Assembly (NCBI RefSeq): GCF_001597745.1
Contig: NZ_LUHJ01000061.1
Span: forward strand, 271,608 to 335,607
DNA length: 64,000 nucleotides
Source of the DNA: Anabaena sp. 4-3
GTDB lineage: Bacteria > Cyanobacteriota > Cyanobacteriia > Cyanobacteriales > Nostocaceae
Direction of reading: 5' to 3'
Shown here: positions 8,302-17,657 of the stretch, piece after piece
How positions within the stretch are numbered: the stretch's first letter is position 1
Layout of the letters: each line of letters opens with the position of its first letter
Translations under genes and position numbers: made by a program
The notes under the pieces: generated by a model
Seen by the model: the letters and a program-made list of their open reading frames with translations, nothing else
Databases searched by the model: none
What the model was told of the DNA's origin: nothing

Positions 8302-11300
8302 ATGCCTCGCCGTCAAGACCTCAAGAAGATACTGTTATTAGGATCTGGCCCTATAGTCATTGGTCAAGCCTGTGAGTTTGACTACTCTGGTACTCAAGCC
8401 TGTAAAGCCCTGCGCGAAGAAGGTTATGAAGTCGTACTGGTAAACTCTAACCCAGCTACCATCATGACCGACCCAGATACAGCCGATCGCACCTACATAG
8501 AACCACTCACACCGGAATTAGTCGCCAAAGTCATTGCTAAAGAACGTCCAGACGCTTTATTACCCACAATGGGCGGACAAACAGCCTTAAACATAGCTGT
8601 CGCTTTGGCGAAAAATGGCGTTTTAGATCAATATAACGTTGAATTGATTGGTGCAAAGTTAGACGCGATTGAAAAAGCCGAAGACCGAAAACTATTCAAC
8701 GATGCAATGGCCAAGATTGGGGTAAAAGTGTGTCCCAGTGGTACCGCCTCATCTTTAGAAGAAGCCAAAGCGATCGCCCGGCGCATCGGCACATATCCGT
8801 TAATTATTCGCCCCGCTTTTACAATGGGTGGGACGGGTGGCGGTATCGCTTACAACCAAGAAGAATTCGAGGAAATGGCGCAAGTCGGGATTGATGCCAG
8901 TCCCGTTTCCCAAATTCTCATCGATCAGTCCCTCCTCGGCTGGAAAGAATACGAATTGGAAGTCATGCGCGACTTAGCAGATAACGTCGTCATTATCTGT
9001 TCCATCGAAAACCTTGATCCAATGGGAATTCATACCGGGGATTCAATCACCGTTGCACCAGCCCAAACCCTCACCGATAAAGAATACCAACGGTTGCGGG
9101 ACATGGCGATTAAAATCATCCGCGAGATTGGCGTAGAAACAGGTGGTTCTAACATCCAATTTGCTGTTAACCCGGTGGATGGGGATGTCGTCGTCATTGA
9201 AATGAACCCCCGTGTTTCTCGCAGTTCCGCCTTATCTTCCAAAGCTACAGGTTTCCCAATTGCGAAGATGGCGGCGAAACTGGCGGTAGGTTACACCTTG
9301 GATGAAATTAACAACGACATCACCAAGAAAACCCCCGCTTCCTTTGAACCTACCATTGATTACGTCGTCACCAAAATCCCCCGCTTTGCCTTTGAAAAGT
9401 TCCCCGGTTCTGAACCAGTGCTGACTACCCAAATGAAATCCGTCGGCGAAGCAATGGCCATAGGCAGAACTTTTAACGAATCCTTTCAAAAAGCCCTGCG
9501 TTCCCTGGAAACTGGGCGCGCTGGTTGGGGTTGTGACAAAGCCGAAAAATTACCCAGTGGTGAACAAATTCGCGCCTTGTTACGCACACCTAACCCAGAC
9601 CGGATTTTTGCGGTGCGTCATGCTTTGCAACTAGGACTTAGTAGTGAGGAAATCTACGAACTCACCGGCATTGACCCTTGGTTCTTAGATAAAATGCAGC
9701 AACTGTTAGAGGTGGAAAAATTCCTCAAACGCACACCTTTGCAACAGTTGACAAAAGAGCAAATGTATGCTATCAAACAAGATGGATTTAGCGATCGCCA
9801 GATTGCCTTTGCCACCAAAACCACCGAAGATGAAGTCCGCGCCTACCGCAAACAGCTAGGAGTCATCCCCGTTTACAAAACTGTCGATACCTGCGCGGCG
9901 GAGTTTGAAGCTTTCACACCCTATTACTACTCAACTTACGAAGCAGAAACCGAGGTGCTGCCCACCAGCAAGCCCAAGGTGATGATTTTAGGAGGCGGGC
10001 CGAACCGCATCGGTCAAGGAATTGAGTTTGACTATTGTTGTTGTCACGCCGCCTACTCTCTCAAAGATGCAGGGTATGAGACGATTATGGTTAACTCCAA
10101 CCCGGAGACAGTATCTACCGATTATGATACTAGCGATCGCCTCTACTTTGAACCGTTAACAAAAGAAGATGTCCTCAACATCATCGAAGCGGAAAACCCC
10201 CAAGGGATAATCATTCAATTTGGTGGACAAACACCACTGAAGTTAGCCGTACCGCTACAGGAGTATTTGAAGGGATTAGACACAGCATCATCCCCACTCA
10301 CCACCAAGATTTGGGGAACATCCCCTGATTCTATCGACACCGCCGAAGATAGAGAAAGATTTGAGCATATTCTCAAAGAATTAAATATTGCTCAACCACC
10401 AAATGGCATTGCCCGCAGTTATGAAGATGCGTTAATTGTGGCTAAACGCATTGGTTATCCGGTGGTGGTACGTCCTAGTTACGTGTTAGGGGGACGGGCG
10501 ATGGAAATCGTCTACTCTGATGCAGAATTAGAACGTTATATGACCTTTGCAGTACAGGTAGAACCAGAACACCCGATTTTAATTGATAAGTTCCTGGAAA
10601 ACGCCATCGAAGTTGATGTAGATGCGATCGCCGACCATACCGGGCGAGTCGTGATTGGTGGCATCATGGAACACATCGAACAAGCAGGAATTCACTCAGG
10701 TGACTCGGCTTGTTCTCTGCCTTCTATTTCCCTACCGCCAGCCGTGCTGACTCAAATCCGCACTTGGACTGTACAACTAGCAAAAGCTTTGTCTGTAGTC
10801 GGTTTGATGAATATTCAGTTTGCTGTCGTCGGTGCTAACAGTTATTCGCCCCAAGTGTACATTTTGGAAGCTAACCCCCGTGCTTCTCGCACAGTTCCCT
10901 TTGTATCGAAAGCGACAGGTGTACCTCTGGCGAAATTAGCATCTTTGATTATGTCGGGGAAAACCTTAGAAGAATTAAATTTCACTCAAGAAGTTATCCC
11001 CGCTCACATTGCGGTAAAAGAAGCCGTGTTGCCCTTTAATAAATTCCCTGGTACTGATACAATATTAGGGCCAGAGATGCGCTCAACTGGTGAAGTAATG
11101 GGCATAGACCGCGACTTTGGTCGCGCCTTCGCCAAAGCAGAATTAGGTGCTGGAGAGCGTTTACCACTCACAGGAACAGTCTTCGTTTCCATGAGCGATC
11201 GCGATAAAGCCTTAGCTGTTCCTGTAGTGAAAGAATTTATTGATTTAGGCTTCAAAGTCATGGCTACCTTTGGTACACGCCAAGTCCTCTTAGAACAAGG

Positions 11301-11571
11301 CTTGGATGTAGAGTTAGTGCTGAAACTGCACGAAGGTCGCCCCCACGTCATTGATGCGATTAAAAATCAGAAAATCCAACTGATTATTAACACACCTTCT
11401 GGGGAAGAAGCCCAAACTGATGCTAAATTAATTCGCCGCACAGGTTTAGCTTACAAAATCCCCATCATCACCACCATCGCCGGAGCTAAAGCCACTGTCG
11501 CCGCTATCCGTTCCATGCAAAATACCACTTTGGACGTAAAAGTAATCCAAGAATACTGCTCGACAGTCTAG
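8302..11571 (+). CDS. carB: Carbamoyl-phosphate synthase large chain
   Basis: Full-length (1089 residues) catalytic subunit that makes carbamoyl phosphate from ammonia (delivered by CarA), bicarbonate and two ATP, feeding arginine and pyrimidine synthesis. The two homologous ATP-grasp halves are plain: the first begins [17 protein letters not shown] at about residue 13 and the second [16 protein letters not shown] at about 556. Each half has its Asn-Pro-Arg motif ([24 protein letters not shown]). A C-terminal MGS-type allosteric domain (about 950-1085) includes [12 protein letters not shown]. carA is not in the window. ATG 8302 has no clear ribosome binding site. Confidence 0.97.
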   Translation: MPRRQDLKKILLLGSGPIVIGQACEFDYSGTQACKALREEGYEVVLVNSNPATIMTDPDTADRTYIEPLTPELVAKVIAKERPDALLPTMGGQTALNIAVALAKNGVLDQYNVELIGAKLDAIEKAEDRKLFNDAMAKIGVKVCPSGTASSLEEAKAIARRIGTYPLIIRPAFTMGGTGGGIAYNQEEFEEMAQVGIDASPVSQILIDQSLLGWKEYELEVMRDLADNVVIICSIENLDPMGIHTGDSITVAPAQTLTDKEYQRLRDMAIKIIREIGVETGGSNIQFAVNPVDGDVVVIEMNPRVSRSSALSSKATGFPIAKMAAKLAVGYTLDEINNDITKKTPASFEPTIDYVVTKIPRFAFEKFPGSEPVLTTQMKSVGEAMAIGRTFNESFQKALRSLETGRAGWGCDKAEKLPSGEQIRALLRTPNPDRIFAVRHALQLGLSSEEIYELTGIDPWFLDKMQQLLEVEKFLKRTPLQQLTKEQMYAIKQDGFSDRQIAFATKTTEDEVRAYRKQLGVIPVYKTVDTCAAEFEAFTPYYYSTYEAETEVLPTSKPKVMILGGGPNRIGQGIEFDYCCCHAAYSLKDAGYETIMVNSNPETVSTDYDTSDRLYFEPLTKEDVLNIIEAENPQGIIIQFGGQTPLKLAVPLQEYLKGLDTASSPLTTKIWGTSPDSIDTAEDRERFEHILKELNIAQPPNGIARSYEDALIVAKRIGYPVVVRPSYVLGGRAMEIVYSDAELERYMTFAVQVEPEHPILIDKFLENAIEVDVDAIADHTGRVVIGGIMEHIEQAGIHSGDSACSLPSISLPPAVLTQIRTWTVQLAKALSVVGLMNIQFAVVGANSYSPQVYILEANPRASRTVPFVSKATGVPLAKLASLIMSGKTLEELNFTQEVIPAHIAVKEAVLPFNKFPGTDTILGPEMRSTGEVMGIDRDFGRAFAKAELGAGERLPLTGTVFVSMSDRDKALAVPVVKEFIDLGFKVMATFGTRQVLLEQGLDVELVLKLHEGRPHVIDAIKNQKIQLIINTPSGEEAQTDAKLIRRTGLAYKIPIITTIAGAKATVAAIRSMQNTTLDVKVIQEYCSTV

Positions 11572-12306
11572 GAAGTAGGGGAGTAGGGGAGCAGGGGAGC
11601 GGAGGAAGCGGAGGGGAAAAATCAAGCCCCCAGTCCCCAGTCCCTTCCCATCCCCAATCCCCTAGAATCTACACAAAGCAGTATTTACAAGGAAAATTAA
11701 GTAATTATTATAGAAAAAACATTATGGTTTTTATTGCGATATTTTAACAAATATGAGGAAGTCATCACTCTCTGCGGCAACTTCTCCCACCCATCGCAAT
11801 CAAAAGCAATCATCAGTCCAATAGCTAGATGAGGAACTACTGGCGTACACCAGCCACAACAACAAAATACCTGACCTGTTGATCCACAGAGCGCAGCAAG
11901 GAGTCCCCAACCACAACTTAAGAGTCCCTTTCATTCTCTGTTACCTACCAGTTCAATTCTCAGAAAACTGGTGTTTCCGTTTCCGAACTGATGTACTATC
12001 TTATTAGTACATAAGTATCAAAATAAGTATCTAGACTCTGTGCCGAGAAATTTTTATTTGCATTTGCCCCTTTTTTTTCTCATAAATGTTACAATTTTTA
12101 ACAAAGATTAAAATCAAAAATGTTTTACTTAATACATTTTCTCTAACCGTAGATACTTGAGCAGACAGACAAATAACTGTAATCTCTAGCAGTTAAAGAC
12201 CACCGTGGATTGATGTAGCAGTTGAAGTCATCGAGTATATAAATTGCAAACGATAATCAATCCCAGTTGAACTGGGTAGTACCGGCAAAGAGCATCTATT
12301 CAGTTA
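11572..12306. other. Intergenic region: purine tract, inverted repeat, sigD leader
   Basis: 735 bases. Just after carB is a GGGGAG/GCGGAGG purine tract (11574-11620) and CCCCAGT-type repeats, both common in this window. ATGTACTA (11991-11998) and TAGTACAT (12005-12012) form a perfect 8-bp inverted repeat with a six-base gap, a plausible operator. CCCAGT-TGA-ACTGGG at 12262-12276 is a small hairpin about 30 bases before the sigma factor start. The leader or promoter region of the sigma gene is therefore long. Confidence 0.5.
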
Positions 12307-13305
12307 ATGACCCTACCAACCAGTCCATCATTACCAAAGAGTAGCGCCATGAAGACCGCTCAGACAGCCACAGACCTCGTGCGGAGTTACCTACGTGAGA
12401 TTGGTCGAGTACCACTCTTAACCCACGAAGAAGAAATTTTTTATGGCAAACAGGTGCAGCGTTCTACCAGTTTGCAGGAAGTCCGGGAGGATTTAGCCGA
12501 AAAGTTGGGTCGTCAACCGACGATGGCAGAATGGGCACAAGCAGCTGAGTTAGATATACAAGAACTCAACACAGCGATCGCGGATGGTGAGATTGCGAAA
12601 CGCAAAATGGTAGAAGCCAACTTGCGGCTTGTAGTATCCGTTGCCAAAAAGTACATTAAACGCAACGTCGATTTATTGGACTTAATCCAAGAAGGTAGTA
12701 TTGGGATGCAACGGGGTGTAGAGAAGTTTGATCCCACAAAAGGGTATAGATTTTCCACCTATGCTTATTGGTGGATTCGCCAAGCGATTACGCGAGCGAT
12801 CGCCGAAAAAGCCCGGACTATCCGCCTACCCATACACATTACAGAGAAACTCAACAAAATTAAAAAAGCACAACGCCAGCTATCGCAAAGACTAGGACGC
12901 GCGCCCACCGCATCAGAACTAGCCAATGAATTAGAACTAACACCTAAGCAGGTAAGAGAGTATTTAGAAAAAGCGCGTCTACCCTTATCCTTAGATTTGC
13001 GTTTAGGGGATAACTACGACACCGAACTCGGAGAAATGCTAGAAGATCCCGGTGCGTCTCCCGAAGAGTTTGTCATGCAATCGTCCCTATCCTATGACAT
13101 AGAACGCCTGATGGAGCAACTCACCCCACAACAAAAAGAAGTGATTAAACTCCGCTTTGGTTTAATGGATGGACAAGCTTTAACCCTAGCAAAAATTGGT
13201 GAAATCCTCAACATTAGCCGGGAACGAGTCAGACAAATCGAGAGAGAAGCTTTAACTAAACTGCGTAAATCTAAAGCCAACATGGATGAGTATTTGGCAA
13301 GTTAG
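12307..13305 (+). CDS. sigD: Group 2 RNA polymerase sigma factor, SigD-like
   Basis: 332 residues; a sigma-70 family factor that directs RNA polymerase to promoters. Region 1.2 ([18 protein letters not shown]) is followed by region 2 with the core-binding [18 protein letters not shown] and the -10-reading [17 protein letters not shown], region 3, and region 4 ending [18 protein letters not shown]. It lacks the long region 1.1 of the primary factor, so it is group 2. Position after carB and before a DUF760 gene matches my memory of Anabaena SigD (Alr3810). A second possible ATG is at 12349. Upstream inverted repeats suggest regulation. Confidence 0.92.
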   Translation: MTLPTSPSLPKSSAMKTAQTATDLVRSYLREIGRVPLLTHEEEIFYGKQVQRSTSLQEVREDLAEKLGRQPTMAEWAQAAELDIQELNTAIADGEIAKRKMVEANLRLVVSVAKKYIKRNVDLLDLIQEGSIGMQRGVEKFDPTKGYRFSTYAYWWIRQAITRAIAEKARTIRLPIHITEKLNKIKKAQRQLSQRLGRAPTASELANELELTPKQVREYLEKARLPLSLDLRLGDNYDTELGEMLEDPGASPEEFVMQSSLSYDIERLMEQLTPQQKEVIKLRFGLMDGQALTLAKIGEILNISRERVRQIEREALTKLRKSKANMDEYLAS

Positions 13306-13331
13306 TCATCAGTCATTAGTCATTAGTCATT
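13302..13331. repeat. TCATTAG heptamer tandem repeat
   Basis: About four imperfect copies of a seven-base unit (TTAGTCA/TCATTAG) begin within the stop codon of the sigma factor gene. Such short tandem repeats (STRR) are known from heterocystous cyanobacteria. Confidence 0.7.
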
Positions 13332-13544
13332 GGGGATGGGATTTTTCTCCCCCTGCCTCAAGAGAGTCCCCTGTCGTGAAAATCCCCCGGTAGCTGTACG
13401 GTTACACCGACTTCCTGTAGCGAATGAACTTGTTACATTATTTGACAGGAACACTAATTAAGCTGTTAAGTCAAGTAAAGAACAGATTTGAATATACTAA
13501 TTCGTTAACACTACCGTCACCAGAGGTATTACAGGAGGTATAAA

Positions 13545-13892
13545 TTGAGTAATCAATCTAATAATCGAGTTTCCGAATTCTTGAACGGTGAGTCAGAAAC
13601 CAGTAATTTACTGTGGCAGTATGTCAAGTCATTAAGTCCAGAGACAGTTAACCAGCTATCCAAACCTAGCTCACCTGAAGTATTTCAGGTAATGGAACGC
13701 AACATCATAGGAATGTTGGGACATCTGCCCTCAGAACATTTTGATGTGACTATTACCACCAATCGGGAAAACTTGGGACGTTTGTTAGCATCCGCAATGA
13801 TGAGCGGTTACTTCTTACGCAACGCCGAACAAAGAATGAACTTTGAAATGGTATTACAAGGTGCGGAAAGCCATAACAGCGACGGCGAATAG
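13545..13892 (+). CDS. DUF760 family protein
   Basis: 115 residues, cytoplasmic, of the DUF760 family found in cyanobacteria and plastids; function unknown. The body LWQYVKSLSPETVNQLSKP and MERNIIGMLGHLP, followed by the DVTITTNRENLGRLLASAMMSGYFLRN segment (here split as seen in the frame), are what I recognise. It starts at TTG 13545: AGGAGG at 13533-13538 lies six bases upstream, which makes this unusual start convincing. The gene ends before a terminator hairpin at 14101. Confidence 0.8.
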   Translation: MSNQSNNRVSEFLNGESETSNLLWQYVKSLSPETVNQLSKPSSPEVFQVMERNIIGMLGHLPSEHFDVTITTNRENLGRLLASAMMSGYFLRNAEQRMNFEMVLQGAESHNSDGE

Positions 13893-14100
13893 GATTTCAA
13901 CATCGTCGCTCACCGATTCAACAAACGTACCTTTCACAAAGACTCTGCATAACAGACCTTAAACGACTCATCAACCCATAAGTCATGCGTTAGCTGCATT
14001 TAGTGGCAAAGTAGAGCAAGCTAACGCTGCTTGTCTTTGTTGAAATTTTAGATTACACGTTGAGATAAGTTGAAAAAAGTTTATATTGTAAAAAAAAGTA

Positions 14101-14136
14101 AACTCGGTAGATGTTAAATCAATCTGCCGAGTTTTG
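14101..14136 (+). terminator. Terminator-like hairpin after DUF760 gene
   Basis: AACTCGGTAGA (14101-14111) pairs with TCTGCCGAGTT (14123-14133) with one A-G mismatch/wobble position, followed by TTTTG. It is 209 bases after the stop, so it could equally end a small transcript starting in the gap. Confidence 0.6.
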
Positions 14137-14202
14137 TTATTAGTCAATAGTCAATAGTCAATTGTCAATGGTTAATGGTCAATAGTCAAGAGTTTTATCA
14201 CT

Positions 14203-14326
14203 AGGATTTACGCAAATGTCATCATCAAAGTCTCGTGTAGGGTGCGTCAGCAGCGATAATTGGGTCAAAAATCACAGATTTTCAACATCTGACGCACCCT
14301 ACTAATGTGCCAGTTGCGTAAGTCCT
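14203..14326. repeat. Dispersed inverted-repeat element, copy B (most complete)
   Basis: Two nested inverted repeats. The outer pair is AGGATTTACGCAA (14203-14215) and TTGCGTAAGTCCT (14314-14326), with one mismatch. The inner pair is GTAGGGTGCGTCAG (14237-14250) and CTGACGCACCCTAC (14289-14302), exact. At 124 bases with no coding capacity, this looks like a miniature inverted-repeat transposable element (MITE). Confidence 0.75.
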
Positions 14327-14359
14327 GATATCTCCACAAATCAATTTAGACAACTACTT

Positions 14360-14773
14360 ATGAACCAAACCACCCCACCACCTCACAAAATTATCGGTGT
14401 AGCCGTCATTTGGAACGAGCAGCAGCAAATTTTAATTGATCGCCGTCGTCAGCAAGGAGTAATGGGCGGTTTGTGGGAATTTCCTGGTGGCAAAATCGAG
14501 CCAGGCGAAACTGTGGAAGAGTGTATCAAAAGGGAAATTTACGAAGAACTAGGAATCGTGATTGCTGTAGGAGAACATCTGATGACGATTGATCACACCT
14601 ATACTCATTTGCGTGTCACCTTAACAGTACATCACTGTCGCCTCATTGAAGGTGTTCCCCAACCTTTAGAGTGTGATGAAGTGCGCTGGGTAAATTTAGA
14701 CGAATTAGAACAGTTTGCTTTCCCCGAAGCAAATACTCAGATTATTGCTGCATTGAAAAGAAGTACAGTCTAG
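14360..14773 (+). CDS. mutT: MutT-type 8-oxo-dGTP diphosphatase
   Basis: 137 residues. Sanitises oxidised nucleotides by hydrolysing 8-oxo-dGTP to the monophosphate. The Nudix box GGKIEPGETVEECIKREIYE is at about residues 41-60 and finishes ELGI, with all acidic metal ligands. The start region IIGVAVIWNEQQQILIDRR and the late WVNLDELEQFAFPEAN are typical of the MutT group. ATG 14360 lies 33 bases after a mobile-type repeat. A purine-rich tract follows the stop. Confidence 0.88.
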   Translation: MNQTTPPPHKIIGVAVIWNEQQQILIDRRRQQGVMGGLWEFPGGKIEPGETVEECIKREIYEELGIVIAVGEHLMTIDHTYTHLRVTLTVHHCRLIEGVPQPLECDEVRWVNLDELEQFAFPEANTQIIAALKRSTV

Positions 14774-15009
14774 GGGAGTAGGGGAGTAGGGGGAGTAGGG
14801 GAGGCTCTTGAAGCAGGGGAGAAGAACTGTTACCCAATCAACAGGAGCCAGTGCGTTCGGTAGCCAGACTCAAAGCAACTGGCGTTCAACCGTCAACAGT
14901 CAACCTTCCCCAATCCCCAATACCGTAACAATGTATTAACTGCATTAGGTTGAGTTACCTAATTTTTTACAATATTGGCAGAGACCGTGATCAAAGGTTA
15001 AGCAAGCCA

Positions 15010-15474
15010 ATGCCTAAAACCGTTGCCGATATAATGAGTTCTCAGCCAATTGTTGTCCGGCGAGAAACTCCTCTGGCAGAAGCTATCGAAATTCTGGCAG
15101 AAAAACGTATTAGTGGACTACCTGTTGTAGATGATGTCGGTAAATTGGTAGGCATTATCTCAGAAACTGATTTGATGTGGCAAGAAACTGGTGTAACGCC
15201 GCCAGCTTACATTATGTTTCTAGATAGTGTCATCTATTTAAAAAATCCTGCGGCTTATGAACGCGATTTACACAAAGCGTTAGGACAAACCGTTGGGGAA
15301 GTCATGAGTAAAAATCCTGTGACTATCACTCCCGACAAGACTGTAAAACAAGCAGCGCAACTAATGCACGATCGCAGTGTTCACCGCTTACCTGTATTAG
15401 ATAGTACAGGACAAGTAATTGGTATCCTTACCCGTGGTGACATTATCCGGGCAATGGCTGCTAGTCAAGATTAG
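15010..15474 (+). CDS. CBS-domain pair protein
   Basis: 154 residues made of two CBS domains (Bateman module), at about residues 3-60 (VADIMSSQPIVV to GIISETDLMW) and 95-150 (VGEVMSKNPVTI to GILTRGDIIRAM). Such proteins bind adenine nucleotides and sense energy charge; in plants and cyanobacteria similar stand-alone pairs are implicated in redox control. The frame could begin at a TTG at 14950, but MPKTVADIM is the usual start of the family and AAAGG lies about ten bases upstream, so I use ATG 15010. The 30 residues between the domains carry an insertion-like YIMFLDSVIYLKNPAAYER. Confidence 0.85.
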   Translation: MPKTVADIMSSQPIVVRRETPLAEAIEILAEKRISGLPVVDDVGKLVGIISETDLMWQETGVTPPAYIMFLDSVIYLKNPAAYERDLHKALGQTVGEVMSKNPVTITPDKTVKQAAQLMHDRSVHRLPVLDSTGQVIGILTRGDIIRAMAASQD

Positions 15475-15519
15475 TTATTAGTCATTAGTCATTAGTTATT
15501 AGTCATTAGTCATTAGTCA
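15471..15519. repeat. TCATTAG heptamer tandem repeat
   Basis: Seven near-perfect copies of the TTAGTCA/TTAGTTA heptamer start in the stop codon of the CBS gene. Same family as the tracts at 13302 and 46649. Confidence 0.75.
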
Positions 15520-15596
15520 AACCAACAAGGCTGATTTTATTGACTGGGGACTGTTGATGGTTGACTGGGTTGAAACTTTGAGAAAGGATATTTTAG

Positions 15597-16259
15597 ATGA
15601 GTATAACTCCTGAGTCTGTAAGAGAATCGCTTAGTTCTGATGATTTGGGCGATCGCTTACGTGCTGTGAATCAAATCCGTGACTTAGAACCGACAATTGC
15701 TTTTGAATTAATTCAAGTTGCTATGGTTGATAGCAATTCCCGTGTCAGGTACTCAGCCGTGAGTCAGTTCGATACTCTCGGCACTCAGGACTTAAACTTA
15801 TCTTTACAGTTATTACGTGGTTTACTCAAAGATCCAGAGGCGGATGTGCAAGCCGCCGCCGCCGATTGTTTGGGAGCGTTAAAACTACAAGCTGCTTTTG
15901 AGGATTTGCAACAACTGTACAATACAACCTCTGAATGGTTAGTACAATTCAGTATTATTGCTACACTAGGGGAACTAGGAGATCCGCGTTCATTTGAATT
16001 ACTTCAACAAGCACTCTCCTCTGATGTGGAATTAGTGCAAACTGCGGCAATTAGTTCTTTGGGTGAGTTGGGAGATATCAAAGCTGTTCCCCTGTTACAA
16101 CCTTATGCTGATCACCCAGATTGGCAAATCCGTTACAGAGTTGCACAGGCTTTAGCTCGCTTAGGTGGTGCAGAAGCGAAATCTATTTTAGAGACTATGG
16201 CCAATGATCAAGTAGAAGCGATCGCCACTGAAGCGCAAACAGCTTTACAGTCAGTTTAA
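15597..16259 (+). CDS. nblB: NblB-like HEAT-repeat protein
   Basis: 220 residues composed almost entirely of HEAT-like alpha-helical repeats (for example RLRAVNQIRDLEP, VRYSAVSQFDTLG, VQAAAADCLGALK, VQFSIIATLGELG, VQTAAISSLGELG, IRYRVAQALARLG). This architecture matches the CpcE/NblB group; NblB is needed for phycobilisome breakdown under nutrient stress and is thought to detach or bind bilins. Length and neighbourhood match my memory of Anabaena NblB (Alr3814). It has no catalytic motif to test, so a different bilin lyase or scaffold role is possible. ATG 15597 follows an AGGATATTTTAG leader. Confidence 0.8.
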   Translation: MSITPESVRESLSSDDLGDRLRAVNQIRDLEPTIAFELIQVAMVDSNSRVRYSAVSQFDTLGTQDLNLSLQLLRGLLKDPEADVQAAAADCLGALKLQAAFEDLQQLYNTTSEWLVQFSIIATLGELGDPRSFELLQQALSSDVELVQTAAISSLGELGDIKAVPLLQPYADHPDWQIRYRVAQALARLGGAEAKSILETMANDQVEAIATEAQTALQSV

Positions 16260-16583
16260 CAGACTGATAATTTTGTTGGTAGTGAGGACTTTAGTCCTCT
16301 CTGCTTTCTAGAGTTAGCGACAACTCAGCCACAATTCTCCTCAACCGTCGCCATTTCTCTATTAACTAACTCATTATAAAAATTCACATAAATATACTTA
16401 ATTTTTCCTTGGTAATCGAGTATTTAGACAAAAAATTTGCTAAACCTGAAATGTAAAAGTAGTAGCATTGGCAATGTGTCAGGACTAGAAATAGAGTTTT
16501 GTGTGTTTCAACTCTAGAAAAGTTCTGATATCTAATTCCCATTCACCAAATAATCAATCCTCATCTTCACCTTGTGACCAGGT
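16260..16583. other. Intergenic region with a short palindrome
   Basis: 324 bases, AT-rich. GAGGACT-TT-AGTCCTC at 16284-16299 is a 7-bp palindrome of the GAGGACTNNAGTCCTC repeat type. Nothing else is recognised. Confidence 0.5.
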
Positions 16584-17021
16584 ATGGCAAATATAAATTT
16601 ACCATCGCATCAAAAAACACCGATGATACCGCTAGTCCTACTCTGGCTGGCTTATGCTGTTTTAGGATGGTATCTGGCTGCACATCACATTATTTGGTTA
16701 GTAGGAGCATTTATTGTCACTATTGCTCTCACGATAGTTCGCAAAAGTATTTCTTGGTTAGAACATTTGGTGGCCTTTGGTTCTCAGACATTAGTAGTCA
16801 TTTTATTTTTAAGCATATCAATTGCTTTAGTGGCAACTTGGTCATTATTATTTAGCCTGTTGCTGATACCTGTAGCCAGTACACTTTTAGCTGATTTAGA
16901 AATGCGTTTTGCTGGCTTCAACAGACGATATTCATTTTGGGTAATCACAGTTTTAGCTACTTTGGGTTTAGTGGTAGGTGAAGTAGTAGATATTCTACTT
17001 CTACCCAGTGGTAGATACTAA
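16584..17021 (+). CDS. Four-helix membrane protein of unknown function
   Basis: 145 residues with about four or five hydrophobic helices (IPLVLLWLAYAVLGWYLAA; VGAFIVTIALTIV; TLVVILFLSISIALVATWSL; FWVITVLATLGLVVGEVVDIL). No motif recognised. A charged stretch LADLEMRFAGFNRRYSF lies between the third and last helices. It stands alone between nblB and an amino-acid permease gene. Confidence 0.6.
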   Translation: MANINLPSHQKTPMIPLVLLWLAYAVLGWYLAAHHIIWLVGAFIVTIALTIVRKSISWLEHLVAFGSQTLVVILFLSISIALVATWSLLFSLLLIPVASTLLADLEMRFAGFNRRYSFWVITVLATLGLVVGEVVDILLLPSGRY

Positions 17022-17657
17022 AACATCGGCATGGTTGAACTAGGTTTTATGCTCGGTGAGATTGATTTCAATTTTCAGGGAACTACGACTTTAGTCAAAG
17101 AAACATCCTACTAATGGCAGATGCAGTATTTAGTGAGTTTTTATACAATTAAATCCAGAAAATCGATACCAACATCAACGATGAGATAAATGTTAGTAGC
17201 GAAAAATACAGCAAATCAGGAAATATTTTCGATGATTTATAGATTACTTGATGACTAATACCAAATTAATATGAACCTGGATAGAATCAAATATCAAGCA
17301 TCATTGAACGCGGATGAATGCAGATAAATCAATTGATTTGATAATTCTATGCAACGTTATACAAAATTGGTATGAGTCAATAATTTGTTATTGAATTTAT
17401 AGTCTATTAATGGTGGTCGTAATAATACCAGAAATTAGTAGATTATTTTTCCCATGAATAATTATTTTAATAACTATAAATTTCCCTAAGCTTGAAATTT
17501 AAATATTCTTAAATATGCGTCATTTTATTGTTATATTTATCTCTGAAGATAAATTTTAACAATTGTCATAGCTGCACAATCGTATTCTCCATTTGATGAG
17601 CATTTACTACGAGTGGGGATGATTTGTCACGAAATAAAAGACTCGTAAGGAGCTAAT
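17022..17657. other. Long intergenic region upstream of the permease
   Basis: 636 bases, about 70% AT. A degenerate copy of the ACGCAGATGAA-type decamer repeat lies at 17306-17330. A single GTA-N8-TAC match (GTAGCGAAAAATAC, 17196-17209) occurs but is not palindromic and has no correctly spaced -10 box. No gene seen. Confidence 0.45.

Larger units (their letters stand above)
13893..14359. other. Intergenic region with hairpins, heptamer repeats and element copy B
   Basis: 467 bases. GCGTTAGCT (13987-13995) pairs with AGCTAACGC (14019-14027). A terminator-like hairpin follows at 14101-14136. Then come repeats of the type TAGTCAA (14141-14190) and a complete copy of the dispersed inverted-repeat element (14203-14326). 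No gene seen. Confidence 0.65.

Noticed and set aside
15471-15519. Heptamer arrays as a CRISPR
   Set aside because: Seven-base head-to-tail units without spacers; a short tandem repeat, not CRISPR. No CRISPR array was seen anywhere in the window.
17196-17209. GTA-N8-TAC match (GTAGCGAAAAATAC) upstream of the amino-acid permease
   Set aside because: Not palindromic, 450 bases from the start, no -10 box at the right distance; such matches are expected by chance.
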